A stretch of DNA of 64,000 nt from assembly GCF_016820555.1 (NCBI RefSeq), contig NZ_JADHDW010000001.1, forward strand, positions 496,001 to 560,000. Direction: 5' to 3'. The DNA is from Bacillus sp. REN10. GTDB lineage: Bacteria > Bacillota > Bacilli > Bacillales > Domibacillaceae. Position numbers and translations under genes: made by a program. The notes under the pieces were generated by a model, which saw only the letters and a program-made list of their open reading frames with translations, was not told the origin of the DNA and made no database searches. Numbering within the stretch: position 1 is the stretch's first letter; each line of letters starts with the position of its first letter. This document shows positions 24,777 through 33,874 of the stretch, piece by piece.

Positions 24777-27700
24777 ATGAATTTTTTAACGAGGTTTAGT
24801 TTGAAAAATGCCTTTGCCGTTTTCATTATTTCTTTTTTACTTATTCTTGGAGGCTTATACTCGTTTACGAAGTTAAAAGTGGACTTATTGCCGAATATTG
24901 AGTTTCCGCAATTAAGTGTGGAAGTTATCTACCCTGGTGCTTCTCCACAAGACTTAAATGAGCAGGTGACTTCTAAGCTTGAAGAAAAGTTTAAAGGGGT
25001 AGAAGGTGTTAAAAAAGTCCAAAGCTCTACTTTTGAAACGTTATCTGTAATTAGTATGGAATTCCCTTTCAGTACCGATATGGATGAAATGGAGCAGCAA
25101 GTGAACAATTTAATTAAAGAAGCGGACTTGCCAGAACAGACAAAAACGGAAATTAACCGTTTTTCTTTCGGTAGCTTTCCGATCTTTAATATTTCTTTAT
25201 TCGCTAAAGAAGGGACGGATCTTCAACAGCTTCTTGATGAGGAAGTTATTCCTGAATTGAATAAGATTAATGGATTGAACAGTGTATCTGTTGGCGGATT
25301 GCAGGAAGAATGGCTTCAAGTGACAGTGGATCCAAACAAAGCTCGCGCCTACGGTTTATCACTTTCGCAAATTAAAGATCAAATCAATGAAAGGAATCTA
25401 TCTTTTCCGGCTGGGACTATTGAAGGGAATCAAATCCAAGTTCCTGTCCGAGTCCAAGAAAAGGTAGAGACGAAAGAGCAGTTAGAGAAATTTATAATCA
25501 CACCAGCGGCTTTTATTCCGAATGGTCAGCCGGTTGTATTGAAAGACATTGCCGTCATTGAAGAAGTAAAGGATCGGGCAGAAATCACACGCTATAATCA
25601 AAAAGATGCCTTGTCCATGGCGATAACGAAAAAGCAAGATGCCAATACCGTTGAAGTGGCTGAGAAAGTCATCAATATTATGAACAAGTACGACGGAGAA
25701 TTTGAGTACGCCATCGGATTTGATTCAGCTGAAGGCATTGCCAAATCAGTTAGCACATTAATAAAAGAAGGATTACTAGGCGCGTTATTTGCTTCGTTGG
25801 CCGTGTTATTGTTCTTAAGAAATGTGCGTGCGACAATCATCGCCATTATTTCAATTCCGCTTTCTTTGCTTGTCACATCCATCTTTTTGTATCAGTTAGA
25901 TATATCATTAAATATTATGACACTTGGTGGCATGGCTGTAGCTGTCGGTCGAGTAGTCGATGACAGCATCGTTGTTATAGAAAATATCTTTAGGCGAGTA
26001 CGCAAATCGGGAGAAGGTGTGACGAATGAATTAATTATTCAGTCAACAAAGGAAATATTAAAAGCCATTACTTCTTCTACGATCACGACTGTTGTTGTTT
26101 TTTTACCGCTTGGTCTTGTCGGAGGGATTACAGGAGAATTCTTTCTTCCGTTTGCGATTACGATCGTGATTGCTTTATTAATGTCTTTACTCGTTTCCAT
26201 TACGATTGTACCGATTTTAGCGAAGTTTTCGTTTAAGAAAGTTCCGCAGGCCGAAAAAGAAGGTCGATTACAAAAAGGATATGTACGGGCGATTGAGTGG
26301 TCATTAAACCATAAAGTAATTGTGATCATGTTATCTTTAGTTACGTTATTCAGCTCTTTTGCCTTTGCGTCCAGATTAGGATTTACCTTTATTCCAAATG
26401 AAGAGCAGAAGCTGTTAGCAGCCACGTTTCGTTTACCTTCGTCTACGCCACTTGAGAGAACAAATGAACTATCTTTACAGCTTGAACAATATTTAGCTGA
26501 TGCAAAAGAAGTGGAAAATGTGACAACAGGGATTGGTACGAGGGATTTCCAATCAGGATTGAAGCGACCGAATCAAGCGAACTATTTTATTACGTTAAAA
26601 GATGGAGTCGATGTAGCTGATTATATCGACAAACTTGAACGTGAGATGGAAGAGCTGATTTTAACAGCAGAGCCGAAAGCCGTTCTTGGGGTGCAGGAGC
26701 AGCAAACGGGTGGCCCGCCATCTAATAATAATGTCAATATTGATTTATATTCCAATGATCTTGATCAATTACAAACAGCCGCTCAAATGGTTGAAACGTA
26801 TATGAAGAAGCAAGATGACTTGAAATATGTTTCCAATAATTTCAGTGAAAAGCAAACGCAGCTCATCGTAAAGGTTGATCCTGCAAAGGCTGCGAAGGCA
26901 GGAGTATCGGGCTTTCAAATTCTTGGAGCCATCGCTGATCAAACGGAGCCGGTGGACGTTGGAAAGCTAGAATTGGATGGAAAAGAAAAAGCTGTTCGTC
27001 TAGCATATACAGAAAACGCCAATGCTGTTGATGATATTAAAAAGATTCAGCTATTCACAGCAAAAGGTCCATTAGCGATTACAGAAGTAGCGGATATCAA
27101 AGAGGGAGATGCATTTACGTCCATTCAAAAGCTTGATGGCAAAGTGTTTGCTCGAATTTCTGCGCAAATTGAAGGCAATGACATTCGAACTGTATCTGAG
27201 CGAGTGATTGAGGGAGTCAAACAGGATGTAGATTTACCAAAAGGAGTGAGCTTTGAAGGAGGAGGCGGAAGCGATGAAACCGTCGAAACATTCCAAGCAT
27301 TAGGGTTAGCAATGGTCATTGCGATTGGATTAGTGTACATTACGATGCTCATTACGTTTGGTCAAGCGAGAATTCCATTTATCGTTCTTTCTTCTTTAAT
27401 TTTTGTACCAATCGGTTCACTATTAGGACTAACGATCGCTAATGAGCCATTGTCTGTTAGTGTCATGATTGGTTTATTAATGTTGATTGGTATCGTGACA
27501 ACCAATGCGATTGTGCTTGTTGATCGAATCGGACAAAATAGAGAGAACAAAGATATGACGATTCGGGAAGCATTGTTAGAAGCAGGAAAAACGAGACTGC
27601 GTCCAATTTTAATGACTGCCTTTGCGACAATTACGGCATTGATCCCGTTAGCGTTAACGACATCCTCTGGAACACTGATTTCAAAAGGCTTGGCGATTAC

Positions 27701-27806
27701 AGTGATTGGAGGCTTGACGTCTTCTACTGTGCTAACACTTATTCTGATTCCTGTGCTATATGAATTATTTTTCTACCGAACAGTCAAGCAAGAGCAATCA
27801 AAATAA
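24777..27806 (+). CDS. RND-family efflux transporter, SwrC-like
   Basis: Proton-driven transporter of the AcrB/MMPL superfamily, closest by memory to B. subtilis SwrC (YerP; surfactin tolerance and swarming). 1009 residues: membrane segment near 12-30, first periplasmic-type loop to about 325, six membrane segments with the proton-relay pair in VGRVVDDSIVVIENIFRR near 400, a second large loop (about 550-830), then six membrane segments. Single gene with no membrane-fusion protein beside it. Substrate cannot be read from sequence. Confidence 0.85.
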   Translation: MNFLTRFSLKNAFAVFIISFLLILGGLYSFTKLKVDLLPNIEFPQLSVEVIYPGASPQDLNEQVTSKLEEKFKGVEGVKKVQSSTFETLSVISMEFPFSTDMDEMEQQVNNLIKEADLPEQTKTEINRFSFGSFPIFNISLFAKEGTDLQQLLDEEVIPELNKINGLNSVSVGGLQEEWLQVTVDPNKARAYGLSLSQIKDQINERNLSFPAGTIEGNQIQVPVRVQEKVETKEQLEKFIITPAAFIPNGQPVVLKDIAVIEEVKDRAEITRYNQKDALSMAITKKQDANTVEVAEKVINIMNKYDGEFEYAIGFDSAEGIAKSVSTLIKEGLLGALFASLAVLLFLRNVRATIIAIISIPLSLLVTSIFLYQLDISLNIMTLGGMAVAVGRVVDDSIVVIENIFRRVRKSGEGVTNELIIQSTKEILKAITSSTITTVVVFLPLGLVGGITGEFFLPFAITIVIALLMSLLVSITIVPILAKFSFKKVPQAEKEGRLQKGYVRAIEWSLNHKVIVIMLSLVTLFSSFAFASRLGFTFIPNEEQKLLAATFRLPSSTPLERTNELSLQLEQYLADAKEVENVTTGIGTRDFQSGLKRPNQANYFITLKDGVDVADYIDKLEREMEELILTAEPKAVLGVQEQQTGGPPSNNNVNIDLYSNDLDQLQTAAQMVETYMKKQDDLKYVSNNFSEKQTQLIVKVDPAKAAKAGVSGFQILGAIADQTEPVDVGKLELDGKEKAVRLAYTENANAVDDIKKIQLFTAKGPLAITEVADIKEGDAFTSIQKLDGKVFARISAQIEGNDIRTVSERVIEGVKQDVDLPKGVSFEGGGGSDETVETFQALGLAMVIAIGLVYITMLITFGQARIPFIVLSSLIFVPIGSLLGLTIANEPLSVSVMIGLLMLIGIVTTNAIVLVDRIGQNRENKDMTIREALLEAGKTRLRPILMTAFATITALIPLALTTSSGTLISKGLAITVIGGLTSSTVLTLILIPVLYELFFYRTVKQEQSK

Positions 27807-27834
27807 AAGAAACCCGCCAATTGGCGGGTTTCTT
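27807..27834. terminator. Bidirectional terminator between the RND gene and fer
   Basis: AAGAAACCCGCCAA / TTGGCGGGTTTCTT is a perfect 28-base palindrome at the stop codons of two converging genes. Confidence 0.9.
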
Positions 27835-27840
27835 ACTGTT

Positions 27841-28101
<261 letters not shown>

Positions 28102-28166
28102 TTAGTGTATGTCAAATCCTCAATGGATTAAGCCAATCTTAAATCCTTAGAAAACTTCTATATTTT

Positions 28167-28195
28167 ATTTTATATGTGATGTATTTACTTTTCAA
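28167..28195 (-). promoter_or_regulatory. Sigma-A promoter of fer
   Basis: On the - strand TTGAAA (28195-28190), a 17-base spacer and TAAAAT (28072-proximal side, 28172-28167), giving a leader of about 70 bases. Confidence 0.6.
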
Positions 28196-28272
28196 TAAAA
28201 AGTTCTCTCTCTGAAAATGATAAGGCTTTCATAAATTATCAACACTCTTTCGAGAACATCTGACGTATTTCG

Positions 28273-28281
28273 TGGTAAAAT
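28273..28281 (+). promoter_or_regulatory. Extended -10 promoter of ypbB-recS
   Basis: TGGTAAAAT (TGnTAAAAT) at 28273-28281. It overlaps the in-frame ATG at 28280, which therefore cannot be the ypbB start if this promoter is used. Confidence 0.45.
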
Positions 28282-28312
28282 GGACAAAAGTGAAAAAAAG
28301 GAGACGAGAAAG

Positions 28313-29353
28313 TTGTTCATCCATGCAGTTATGCTATTGATGTTTAAGCAGTTAAACGGCGAGAGAACGGCCTCGTCCATCTATCATTTATTAAAAGGGA
28401 AGAAATCTTCTCAAACGATACAAGATGCTCGCTTATTTCAATTCGATCGATGGTTTCAAACGGCACCATTTCTCGAAAGAAATGTATATGATGAATGGAT
28501 TCAACAATTGTTGAAAATGGGGTATGTGCAAGGTGACTCCAACTGCCTGTTAGTGACGGAAGCAGGCGAACAATGGCTTGCTCATTTTCGCGATACGTTA
28601 ACGACTCTTGAGCATTTAAACGGTTTGAAACTGCAAGATTGCTCTTTATTGTTTTGGAAAAGGCTGGCGTTGCTTGTTCAAGTGACCTCTCATCTTGTGT
28701 ACAAGCAAAAGCAGTACCATCCAATTACAAGGGATGAGCCCACTCTTTTTTGGATGAAGCAATTCCTTTCTGAGCAAATGCTATTGAAAGAAGAACTGGC
28801 TGTAAAGTTATATGATGAACTGGCAGGCAGTTTAAAAAGTCAAAGCTTTGAAGATCCACTGATACTTGTTCTTCGTTTATCGGGGAACAATAAAACAGGA
28901 AAAACCGCTGTGCAAACGGCTGAAATTGTTCATATGGAAGAAACGGAATATTGGTATCGCTTTTTAAATTTGCTTCATTTTTTGATTGAATACATTTATC
29001 AGCATGCCTCACAATTTCCATTGTTATACGGAGCCCTTAAGGACATATATGAGTCAGTGAACCTGACGCAATCAACGAAGAAGACGGCGGAGTTACTAAA
29101 GAAAGGCTATTCGCTTACAGAAATTGCTCAGCAGCGAAGACTAAAAATGAGCACGGTAGAAGACCATCTTGTTGAACTTGCTTTCAATATGTCTCATTTC
29201 CCGCTTGATGAGTATGTGAACGATCAGCAAGCGCAACACATTTTAGCTGTGGCTTTAAAGCAAAGTCATAAAAAGTTAAAGCCCATTAAAGATCAAATTC
29301 CAGATGTCACATATTTTCAAATTCGACTAGTATTAGCTAGGCATAGCAGGTGA
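28313..29353 (+). CDS. ypbB: YpbB, helix-turn-helix protein encoded with RecS
   Basis: 346-residue protein of unknown biochemical role that is always found beside the RecQ-like helicase gene. A helicase-associated helix-turn-helix domain is visible near the C-terminus (LLKKGYSLTEIAQQRRLKMSTVEDHLVELA). TTG start at 28313 chosen because AAGGAG lies about 9 bases upstream and a -10 element covers the earlier ATG (28280); the longer form remains possible. Four bases separate it from recS, so both act together. Confidence 0.85.
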   Translation: MFIHAVMLLMFKQLNGERTASSIYHLLKGKKSSQTIQDARLFQFDRWFQTAPFLERNVYDEWIQQLLKMGYVQGDSNCLLVTEAGEQWLAHFRDTLTTLEHLNGLKLQDCSLLFWKRLALLVQVTSHLVYKQKQYHPITRDEPTLFWMKQFLSEQMLLKEELAVKLYDELAGSLKSQSFEDPLILVLRLSGNNKTGKTAVQTAEIVHMEETEYWYRFLNLLHFLIEYIYQHASQFPLLYGALKDIYESVNLTQSTKKTAELLKKGYSLTEIAQQRRLKMSTVEDHLVELAFNMSHFPLDEYVNDQQAQHILAVALKQSHKKLKPIKDQIPDVTYFQIRLVLARHSR

Positions 29354-29357
29354 GGGC

Positions 29358-30824
29358 ATGGCAAAAATAAAGAAAATTCTATTCGAGCAATTTGGTTATT
29401 CTCAATTTCGAATGGGGCAAAGGGAAGTCATTGATTCTTTATTAGCAGGGCAGCACACGCTTGCTATGCTACCAACAGGAACAGGCAAATCACTATGTTA
29501 TCAATTACCTGCCTATGTGCTGTCAGGTAGCGTGATCATTGTTTCCCCGCTTTTGTCACTTATGCAAGACCAAGTAGAGCAGTTAAAGATGCGCGGAGAA
29601 AAACGAGTGATTGCCATTAATTCTTTCTTAACTTTTACGGAAAAAAGTCATGTATTGAGCCGCTTGGGCCATTATCGCTTTATTTTCTTATCGCCTGAAA
29701 TGCTAATGAATCAGTGGATGATTCAAGCGTTACAACAAGTGCACATTGCTTTATTCGTTGTCGATGAAGCGCATTGCATTTCTCAATGGGGACATGATTT
29801 TCGTCCGGATTATCTGTTGCTTGGGCAAGTAAGAGAAAAGCTGGGTCATCCGTTAACTTTAGCTTTAACCGCTACGGCTACCTCTGAAGTGAGAAAAGAT
29901 ATTCTTCGTTATTTACACATTGAAGACGCACAGGAATGGGTCTTTTCTGTGGATCGCCCGAATATCGCCATGGTGATTCAGCACTGTTCTTCGAGGGCGG
30001 AAAAGTTTGAACGCTTATCTGAGTTAGTTGTTAACTTAGAAAAGCCTGGAATTATTTATTTTTCGAGCCGGCGCGGAGCAGAAGAAGGAGCCGAGTGGTT
30101 AAAGCGGCAGGGGGTTCAGCAAACGGCCTTCTATCATGGAGGGATGGTTCAAGAAGACCGGATTTTAATTCAGCAGCAATTTCTCTATGACGAATTAGAT
30201 GTAATTTGTGCTACCAGCGCCTTTGGAATGGGAGTGAATAAGGAAAACGTTCGATTTGTTATTCATTATCAACTGCCTTCGCAGATGGAATCTTATTTGC
30301 AAGAAATTGGCCGTGCAGGAAGGGATGGAGGGCAGTCGCTCGCCGTTTTATTATATACTCCAGGAGATGGAGAACTCCATACGATGATCACAGAAAATGA
30401 ATTCCCTAACGATTGGCAAATAAAAAATTATTTTCGGTATCAGCCACATCATTCACAAGAAGAACTCATGAATATGCTCGGTTTAAGTGACATTCAGTAC
30501 CGGTTTGTTTCTCGTTATGCCATGTCGATTGAGGAGGATTCTTTAGATGATAAGATCCGCTTGATCATTAAGCAGCGCGAAAGCAGGTTAACACAAAAAA
30601 AACAAAAACTTGATGAGATGCTTCAATGGGTATCGTCTAAAGCGTGTCGCCGGAGAGGGGCTTTGCAATTTTTTGAGGAAAAGGTCAATCAACGGCCGAA
30701 TCGCTGCTGTGATATTTGCGGCATTCATTTGCCTGATTTCTGCGGGCGGACAAAAGTCGCTACAGAGGAAGCGAACAATGACTGGGAAGCCTTGCTGAAA
30801 TTGTTATTAAATATTAAAGGATGA
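29358..30824 (+). CDS. recS: RecQ-family ATP-dependent DNA helicase RecS
   Basis: 3'-5' DNA helicase in recombination and repair. 488 residues, the short RecQ form. Motif I LPTGTGKS near 40, motif II DEAH (VVDEAHCISQWGHD) near 135, motif III TATA, motif VI QEIGRAGRDG near 315, and a C-terminal Cys cluster (C...CC..C) like the RecQ zinc site. No HRDC domain. B. subtilis homologue is YpbC/RecS. Confidence 0.93.
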   Translation: MAKIKKILFEQFGYSQFRMGQREVIDSLLAGQHTLAMLPTGTGKSLCYQLPAYVLSGSVIIVSPLLSLMQDQVEQLKMRGEKRVIAINSFLTFTEKSHVLSRLGHYRFIFLSPEMLMNQWMIQALQQVHIALFVVDEAHCISQWGHDFRPDYLLLGQVREKLGHPLTLALTATATSEVRKDILRYLHIEDAQEWVFSVDRPNIAMVIQHCSSRAEKFERLSELVVNLEKPGIIYFSSRRGAEEGAEWLKRQGVQQTAFYHGGMVQEDRILIQQQFLYDELDVICATSAFGMGVNKENVRFVIHYQLPSQMESYLQEIGRAGRDGGQSLAVLLYTPGDGELHTMITENEFPNDWQIKNYFRYQPHHSQEELMNMLGLSDIQYRFVSRYAMSIEEDSLDDKIRLIIKQRESRLTQKKQKLDEMLQWVSSKACRRRGALQFFEEKVNQRPNRCCDICGIHLPDFCGRTKVATEEANNDWEALLKLLLNIKG

Positions 30825-30836
30825 TCAAGTTTTCGA

Positions 30837-31451
30837 ATGAAAAAAAATAAACAATCCGAACTCATTAAACAAATCACAGATGAGGAACTTTTAAAATCAT
30901 TATATCTTACACAATTTTTTTTATTGCTTCTTTCATTTATTGCAGGCTTCTTTTTGTTTCCTGATTTTTCATCATTTTACAATTTGTTTCAATGGTCGTT
31001 ATTCGAAATTGTCATCATAGGGGCAGGAGTAGGAATGATGGTTGTAATATTTGATCTTTCCTTAATGAAATGGTTGCCTGATCGATATTATGATGACGGC
31101 GGAATTAATGAGCGGTTATTTGCTCAGCGATCTATTTGGGACATTTTTTGGATCGCGGCGGTAGTGGCCGTTTCCGAAGAAGTTTTTTTTCGGGGGATGT
31201 TACAAACCTCTGTAGGGTTGGTCGTCACTAGTTTAATTTTTGCTTTGATTCATATTCGATATTTATCCCAATGGTATTTAACATTGAATGTGGTCCTTTT
31301 AAGTTTTGCAATCGGCTGGTTATTTGAATGGACAAACAACCTAGCCGCGACGATTATGATGCATTTTGTAATTGATTTTTTCCTTGGCTTAGCGATTCGA
31401 AGACAAGCGAGGAAACAGGCAAGTAGTGTTAGAGAGGAAGAGAATAAATGA
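30837..31451 (+). CDS. ypbD: CPBP (CAAX/Abi) family intramembrane protease YpbD
   Basis: Integral membrane protein of 204 residues with the family motifs SEEVFFRGML (EExxxR, about residues 112-120) and two later conserved His (FALIHIRY and MMHFVIDF). Likely a membrane endopeptidase; substrate unknown. It lies 12 bases after recS and overlaps the next gene by 4 bases, so belongs to the ypbB-recS transcript. Confidence 0.88.
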   Translation: MKKNKQSELIKQITDEELLKSLYLTQFFLLLLSFIAGFFLFPDFSSFYNLFQWSLFEIVIIGAGVGMMVVIFDLSLMKWLPDRYYDDGGINERLFAQRSIWDIFWIAAVVAVSEEVFFRGMLQTSVGLVVTSLIFALIHIRYLSQWYLTLNVVLLSFAIGWLFEWTNNLAATIMMHFVIDFFLGLAIRRQARKQASSVREEENK

Positions 31452-31750
31452 CAGTAGATCCTTATCGTGAATTAGCGAGAAAGAATCGTCAGGAAATACA
31501 AAAAGTTCATGTGGAGAAGCTGGAATCTAACGAAATAGAAAATCATTCCCGCATAAAGAGGAGAGAAGAACAAGAACAGCAACAACGCCAAAATCCGTTA
31601 TTAAAAATCCTGTTATTCTCATTTATTTTAATTCCCATTTTAACGGGTTTATGGTATTCGTACGAACAAAGCAAAAAAGAACCGTCTAATTCCGAAGTGA
31701 TTGAAAAAGCATATAGCTTAGAGGAGATGACCGAGGTCATAGATGAATAA
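31448..31750 (+). CDS. YpbE-like membrane protein lacking the LysM part
   Basis: 100 residues: a charged, Glu- and Gln-rich cytoplasmic part (1-50), one membrane segment (about 51-70) and a short acidic extracellular tail. By position it corresponds to B. subtilis YpbE, which as I recall continues into a C-terminal LysM domain. Here the stop codon is followed at once by a terminator, and no LysM-like sequence follows in any frame. Start overlaps ypbD (ATGA). Confidence 0.7.
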   Translation: MTVDPYRELARKNRQEIQKVHVEKLESNEIENHSRIKRREEQEQQQRQNPLLKILLFSFILIPILTGLWYSYEQSKKEPSNSEVIEKAYSLEEMTEVIDE

Positions 31751-31784
31751 AAGGGCGGAGACAAGCACTCCAGCCCTTTTTATT
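31748..31784 (+). terminator. Terminator of ypbB-recS-ypbD-ypbE
   Basis: AAAAGGGC(g)GAG / CTC(ca)GCCCTTTTT with an acaagca loop, overlapping the stop codon. It also lies between converging genes. Confidence 0.85.
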
Positions 31785-31797
31785 ATATATGATGACC

Positions 31798-32367
31798 TTA
31801 AAAGAATTTCTTTCGATCGCGTTCCTCTTTTAAAATCTCTACCGCTTCTCGGAACCGTTGCGAGTGAATCACTTCTCTCTCCCTTAAGAAGCGGAGGCCA
31901 TCATTTAAATCAGGGTCATCGCTGACATCGATGATCCATTGATACGTCGCCCGCGCTTTTTCTTCTGCAGCAATATCTTCGTACAAGTCAGCAATCGGAT
32001 CTCCTTTCGCCTGAATATAGGTGGCTGTGAAGGGAACCCCACCTGCATTTTCATAAAATAAGGCGCGGTCATGATTGACATAATGAGCTCCTAGTCCAGC
32101 AGCCTTCATTTGCTCAGGTGTCGCGTCTTTTGTAAGCTTATATACCATTGTGGCAATCATTTCTAAATGCCCTAATTCTTCTGTGGCAATGTCGGTTAAT
32201 AATCCAACAACAGATCCTGGAATGGTATAGCGCTGGTTCATGTAGCGTAAAGCGGCGGCAAGTTCCCCGTCTGCTCCGCCGTATTGCTCAATTAAATATT
32301 TGGCTAAAGTAGGGTTGCATGTACTTACTTTCACTGGATATTGTAGCTTTTTTTCGTAAATCCACAT
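31798..32367 (-). CDS. cotJC: Spore coat protein CotJC (manganese-catalase-like)
   Basis: Inner coat protein with a ferritin-like di-metal fold related to manganese catalase. 189 residues, same length as in B. subtilis. Metal-ligand type Glu/His are seen in ATEELGHLEM near 60, AAEEKARATYQ near 140 and REREVIHSQRF near 170. The ATG at 32367 follows GAGAGGAG. Last gene of cotJABC. Confidence 0.97.
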   Translation of the reverse strand: MWIYEKKLQYPVKVSTCNPTLAKYLIEQYGGADGELAAALRYMNQRYTIPGSVVGLLTDIATEELGHLEMIATMVYKLTKDATPEQMKAAGLGAHYVNHDRALFYENAGGVPFTATYIQAKGDPIADLYEDIAAEEKARATYQWIIDVSDDPDLNDGLRFLREREVIHSQRFREAVEILKEERDRKKFF

Positions 32368-32386
32368 GTTGTTCTCCTCTCTTAGT

Positions 32387-32647
32387 TTATACTTGCCAAG
32401 GCCACGGTTCTTCTTTATAGTCGAAAGGGTGATGGGAATAGCTGTAGCCAAAGCTTGTCATCGCTCCGTATTTTTTCTCAAATGCTTTTTTCAGTGTTTT
32501 GCTCGATCTCACCATTTGGTTGTATTGTTGTACAGCTTGCAGATCATCGGGGTGGGTGTGCAAATAAAGGGTTAATTCTACGATCACAAAGTCAGTCGCT
32601 TGAATTTGTTCAAGTTCACGATAATATTCTTGAGAAAGCGACTTCAT
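32387..32647 (-). CDS. cotJB: Spore coat protein CotJB
   Basis: Small coat-associated protein of 86 residues with a helical N-terminal part (YYRELEQIQATDFVIVELTLYLHTHPDD) and a Trp/Pro-rich C-terminus (EEPWPWQV). Role in coat assembly is known genetically rather than biochemically. Its start overlaps the cotJA stop by 4 bases. Confidence 0.95.
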   Translation of the reverse strand: MKSLSQEYYRELEQIQATDFVIVELTLYLHTHPDDLQAVQQYNQMVRSSKTLKKAFEKKYGAMTSFGYSYSHHPFDYKEEPWPWQV

Positions 32648-32877
32648 TTTTTAGCTCCCTCCTTTGGTTCTTTAAATGGAAAGTAAGGATCGAAAAAAGC
32701 CTTCCATAACGTTCCTTTTTGCAAGGCGGCTAGAGGGGGAAATTGCTCTAGACCCGGCGGTTGAAACCCTATAAATAATTGCGGACCAGTTGAGTATCTT
32801 TTTATTTTAATGGGTGGACAAGGGTCCATCGGGCTGATAAAAGGCCGATACGTTCGATACCATTGATTTTTGTCCAT
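32644..32877 (-). CDS. cotJA: Spore coat protein CotJA
   Basis: 77 residues, Pro- and Tyr-rich (YRPFISPMDPCPPI ... PPGLEQFPPLAALQKGTLW), needed for CotJC incorporation in B. subtilis. First gene of the cotJ operon. AAGGAGG lies upstream of its ATG, and a sigma-E-type promoter lies about 40 bases further upstream. Confidence 0.95.
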   Translation of the reverse strand: MDKNQWYRTYRPFISPMDPCPPIKIKRYSTGPQLFIGFQPPGLEQFPPLAALQKGTLWKAFFDPYFPFKEPKEGAKK

Positions 32878-32911
32878 GCCTTGCCTCCTTATATCGTCTA
32901 TTCTTCAATCT

Positions 32912-32939
32912 ATTGTATGGGCGATTGGAGTGAGATATT
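32912..32939 (-). promoter_or_regulatory. Sigma-E promoter of cotJABC
   Basis: On the - strand AATATCT (32939-32933), a 13-base spacer and a perfect -10 CATACAAT (32919-32912). cotJ is a known sigma-E operon. Confidence 0.75.
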
Positions 32940-33007
32940 ATTGATTTTTAAGAGGATTTGAATGAATGAAATGATTGGTTAAATTTGTATTAGAGGATGT
33001 AGCGTAT

Positions 33008-33772
33008 ATGATATGGTTAATACTCGGAATAATTTCGTTTGGAGTGGCTTTACTGCTTTATATGTGGAAAGAAGCTCATGGAAACAAAGTGAAGGAAGAA
33101 ACAATTGTATTGAACAGCTACCCGGGAAAAGAACCGTTTACGTTCTTTTTTATTTCGGACATTCATAGGAGGAAAATCCATCCATCGATTATTGAAGCCA
33201 TTAAAGGAAGAGCAGAACTCATCATAATCGGGGGAGATTTAGCCGAGAAAAGGGTAAGCTTTGAACGAATCGCTTATAATTTGCAATTATTAAGGGAGGT
33301 TGCTCCTGTTTTTTTTGTGTGGGGTAATAATGATTATGAACTCCCAAAACAATCATTTGAGCAATTATTAAAAGCGCATGACGTAGTGATGTTGCGGAAT
33401 GAATCATTTTGTGTTCAAACAGTGGAAGGAAAAGAGATTTATTTATTAGGTGTAGACGATTTAAGTGTCGGCTACAGTGATAAAGAAAGTACCTTTAAAC
33501 AGGTGCCAGACGAAAGTTTTAAAATCCTGCTTAGCCATAACCCGTTATTTATTAGGCGAATGATGGAAAAAGATCAAGTGGCTCTTTTTTTGAGCGGTCA
33601 TACACACGGGGGACAGATTCGACTGTTAGGAATGGGATTATATAAACAAGGCGGCTGGACACAAAGAGGAAATATGATGGTGCTTGTCAGCAACGGCTAC
33701 GGAACGAGTGCTCTTCCTCTTCGATTGGGAGCGAAAGCCGAGACGCACTTGATCACCATTATGTCTTCTTGA
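33008..33772 (+). CDS. ypbG: Membrane-anchored metallophosphoesterase YpbG
   Basis: Calcineurin-like phosphoesterase of 254 residues with an N-terminal membrane anchor (about 2-22). Metal-site motifs are present: SDIHRRK (DxH), GGDL (GDxx), GNND (GNxx), SHNP and GHTHGGQ. Substrate unknown. The ATG at 33008 is preferred over a TTG at 32975, because AGAGGA lies before the ATG and the upstream codons have no ribosome site; this choice is not certain. Confidence 0.85.
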   Translation: MIWLILGIISFGVALLLYMWKEAHGNKVKEETIVLNSYPGKEPFTFFFISDIHRRKIHPSIIEAIKGRAELIIIGGDLAEKRVSFERIAYNLQLLREVAPVFFVWGNNDYELPKQSFEQLLKAHDVVMLRNESFCVQTVEGKEIYLLGVDDLSVGYSDKESTFKQVPDESFKILLSHNPLFIRRMMEKDQVALFLSGHTHGGQIRLLGMGLYKQGGWTQRGNMMVLVSNGYGTSALPLRLGAKAETHLITIMSS

Positions 33773-33806
33773 GTGAGTACAAAAGGTGAAAATGACCTAT
33801 ACAAAT

Positions 33807-33835
33807 TTTACACAGATCAGCCTTCGCTATATAAT
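33807..33835 (+). promoter_or_regulatory. Sigma-A promoter of the MerR-B12 regulator gene
   Basis: TTTACA (33807-33812), a 17-base spacer and a perfect TATAAT (33830-33835). Direct TACA-type repeats (TATACAAATTTTACACA) cover the -35, which could be an autoregulatory operator. Confidence 0.65.
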
Positions 33836-33874
33836 GGGGGTAATATGTGAAGGTGTAGAGAGGAAGTTGAAGAA

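Noticed and set aside
26039-26425. Antisense open frame of 128 codons inside the RND transporter gene
   Set aside because: It mirrors the codon pattern of the + strand gene, has no ribosome site, and resembles no protein family.
28344-28724. Antisense open frame of 126 codons inside ypbB
   Set aside because: Shadow of ypbB, without ribosome site or promoter.
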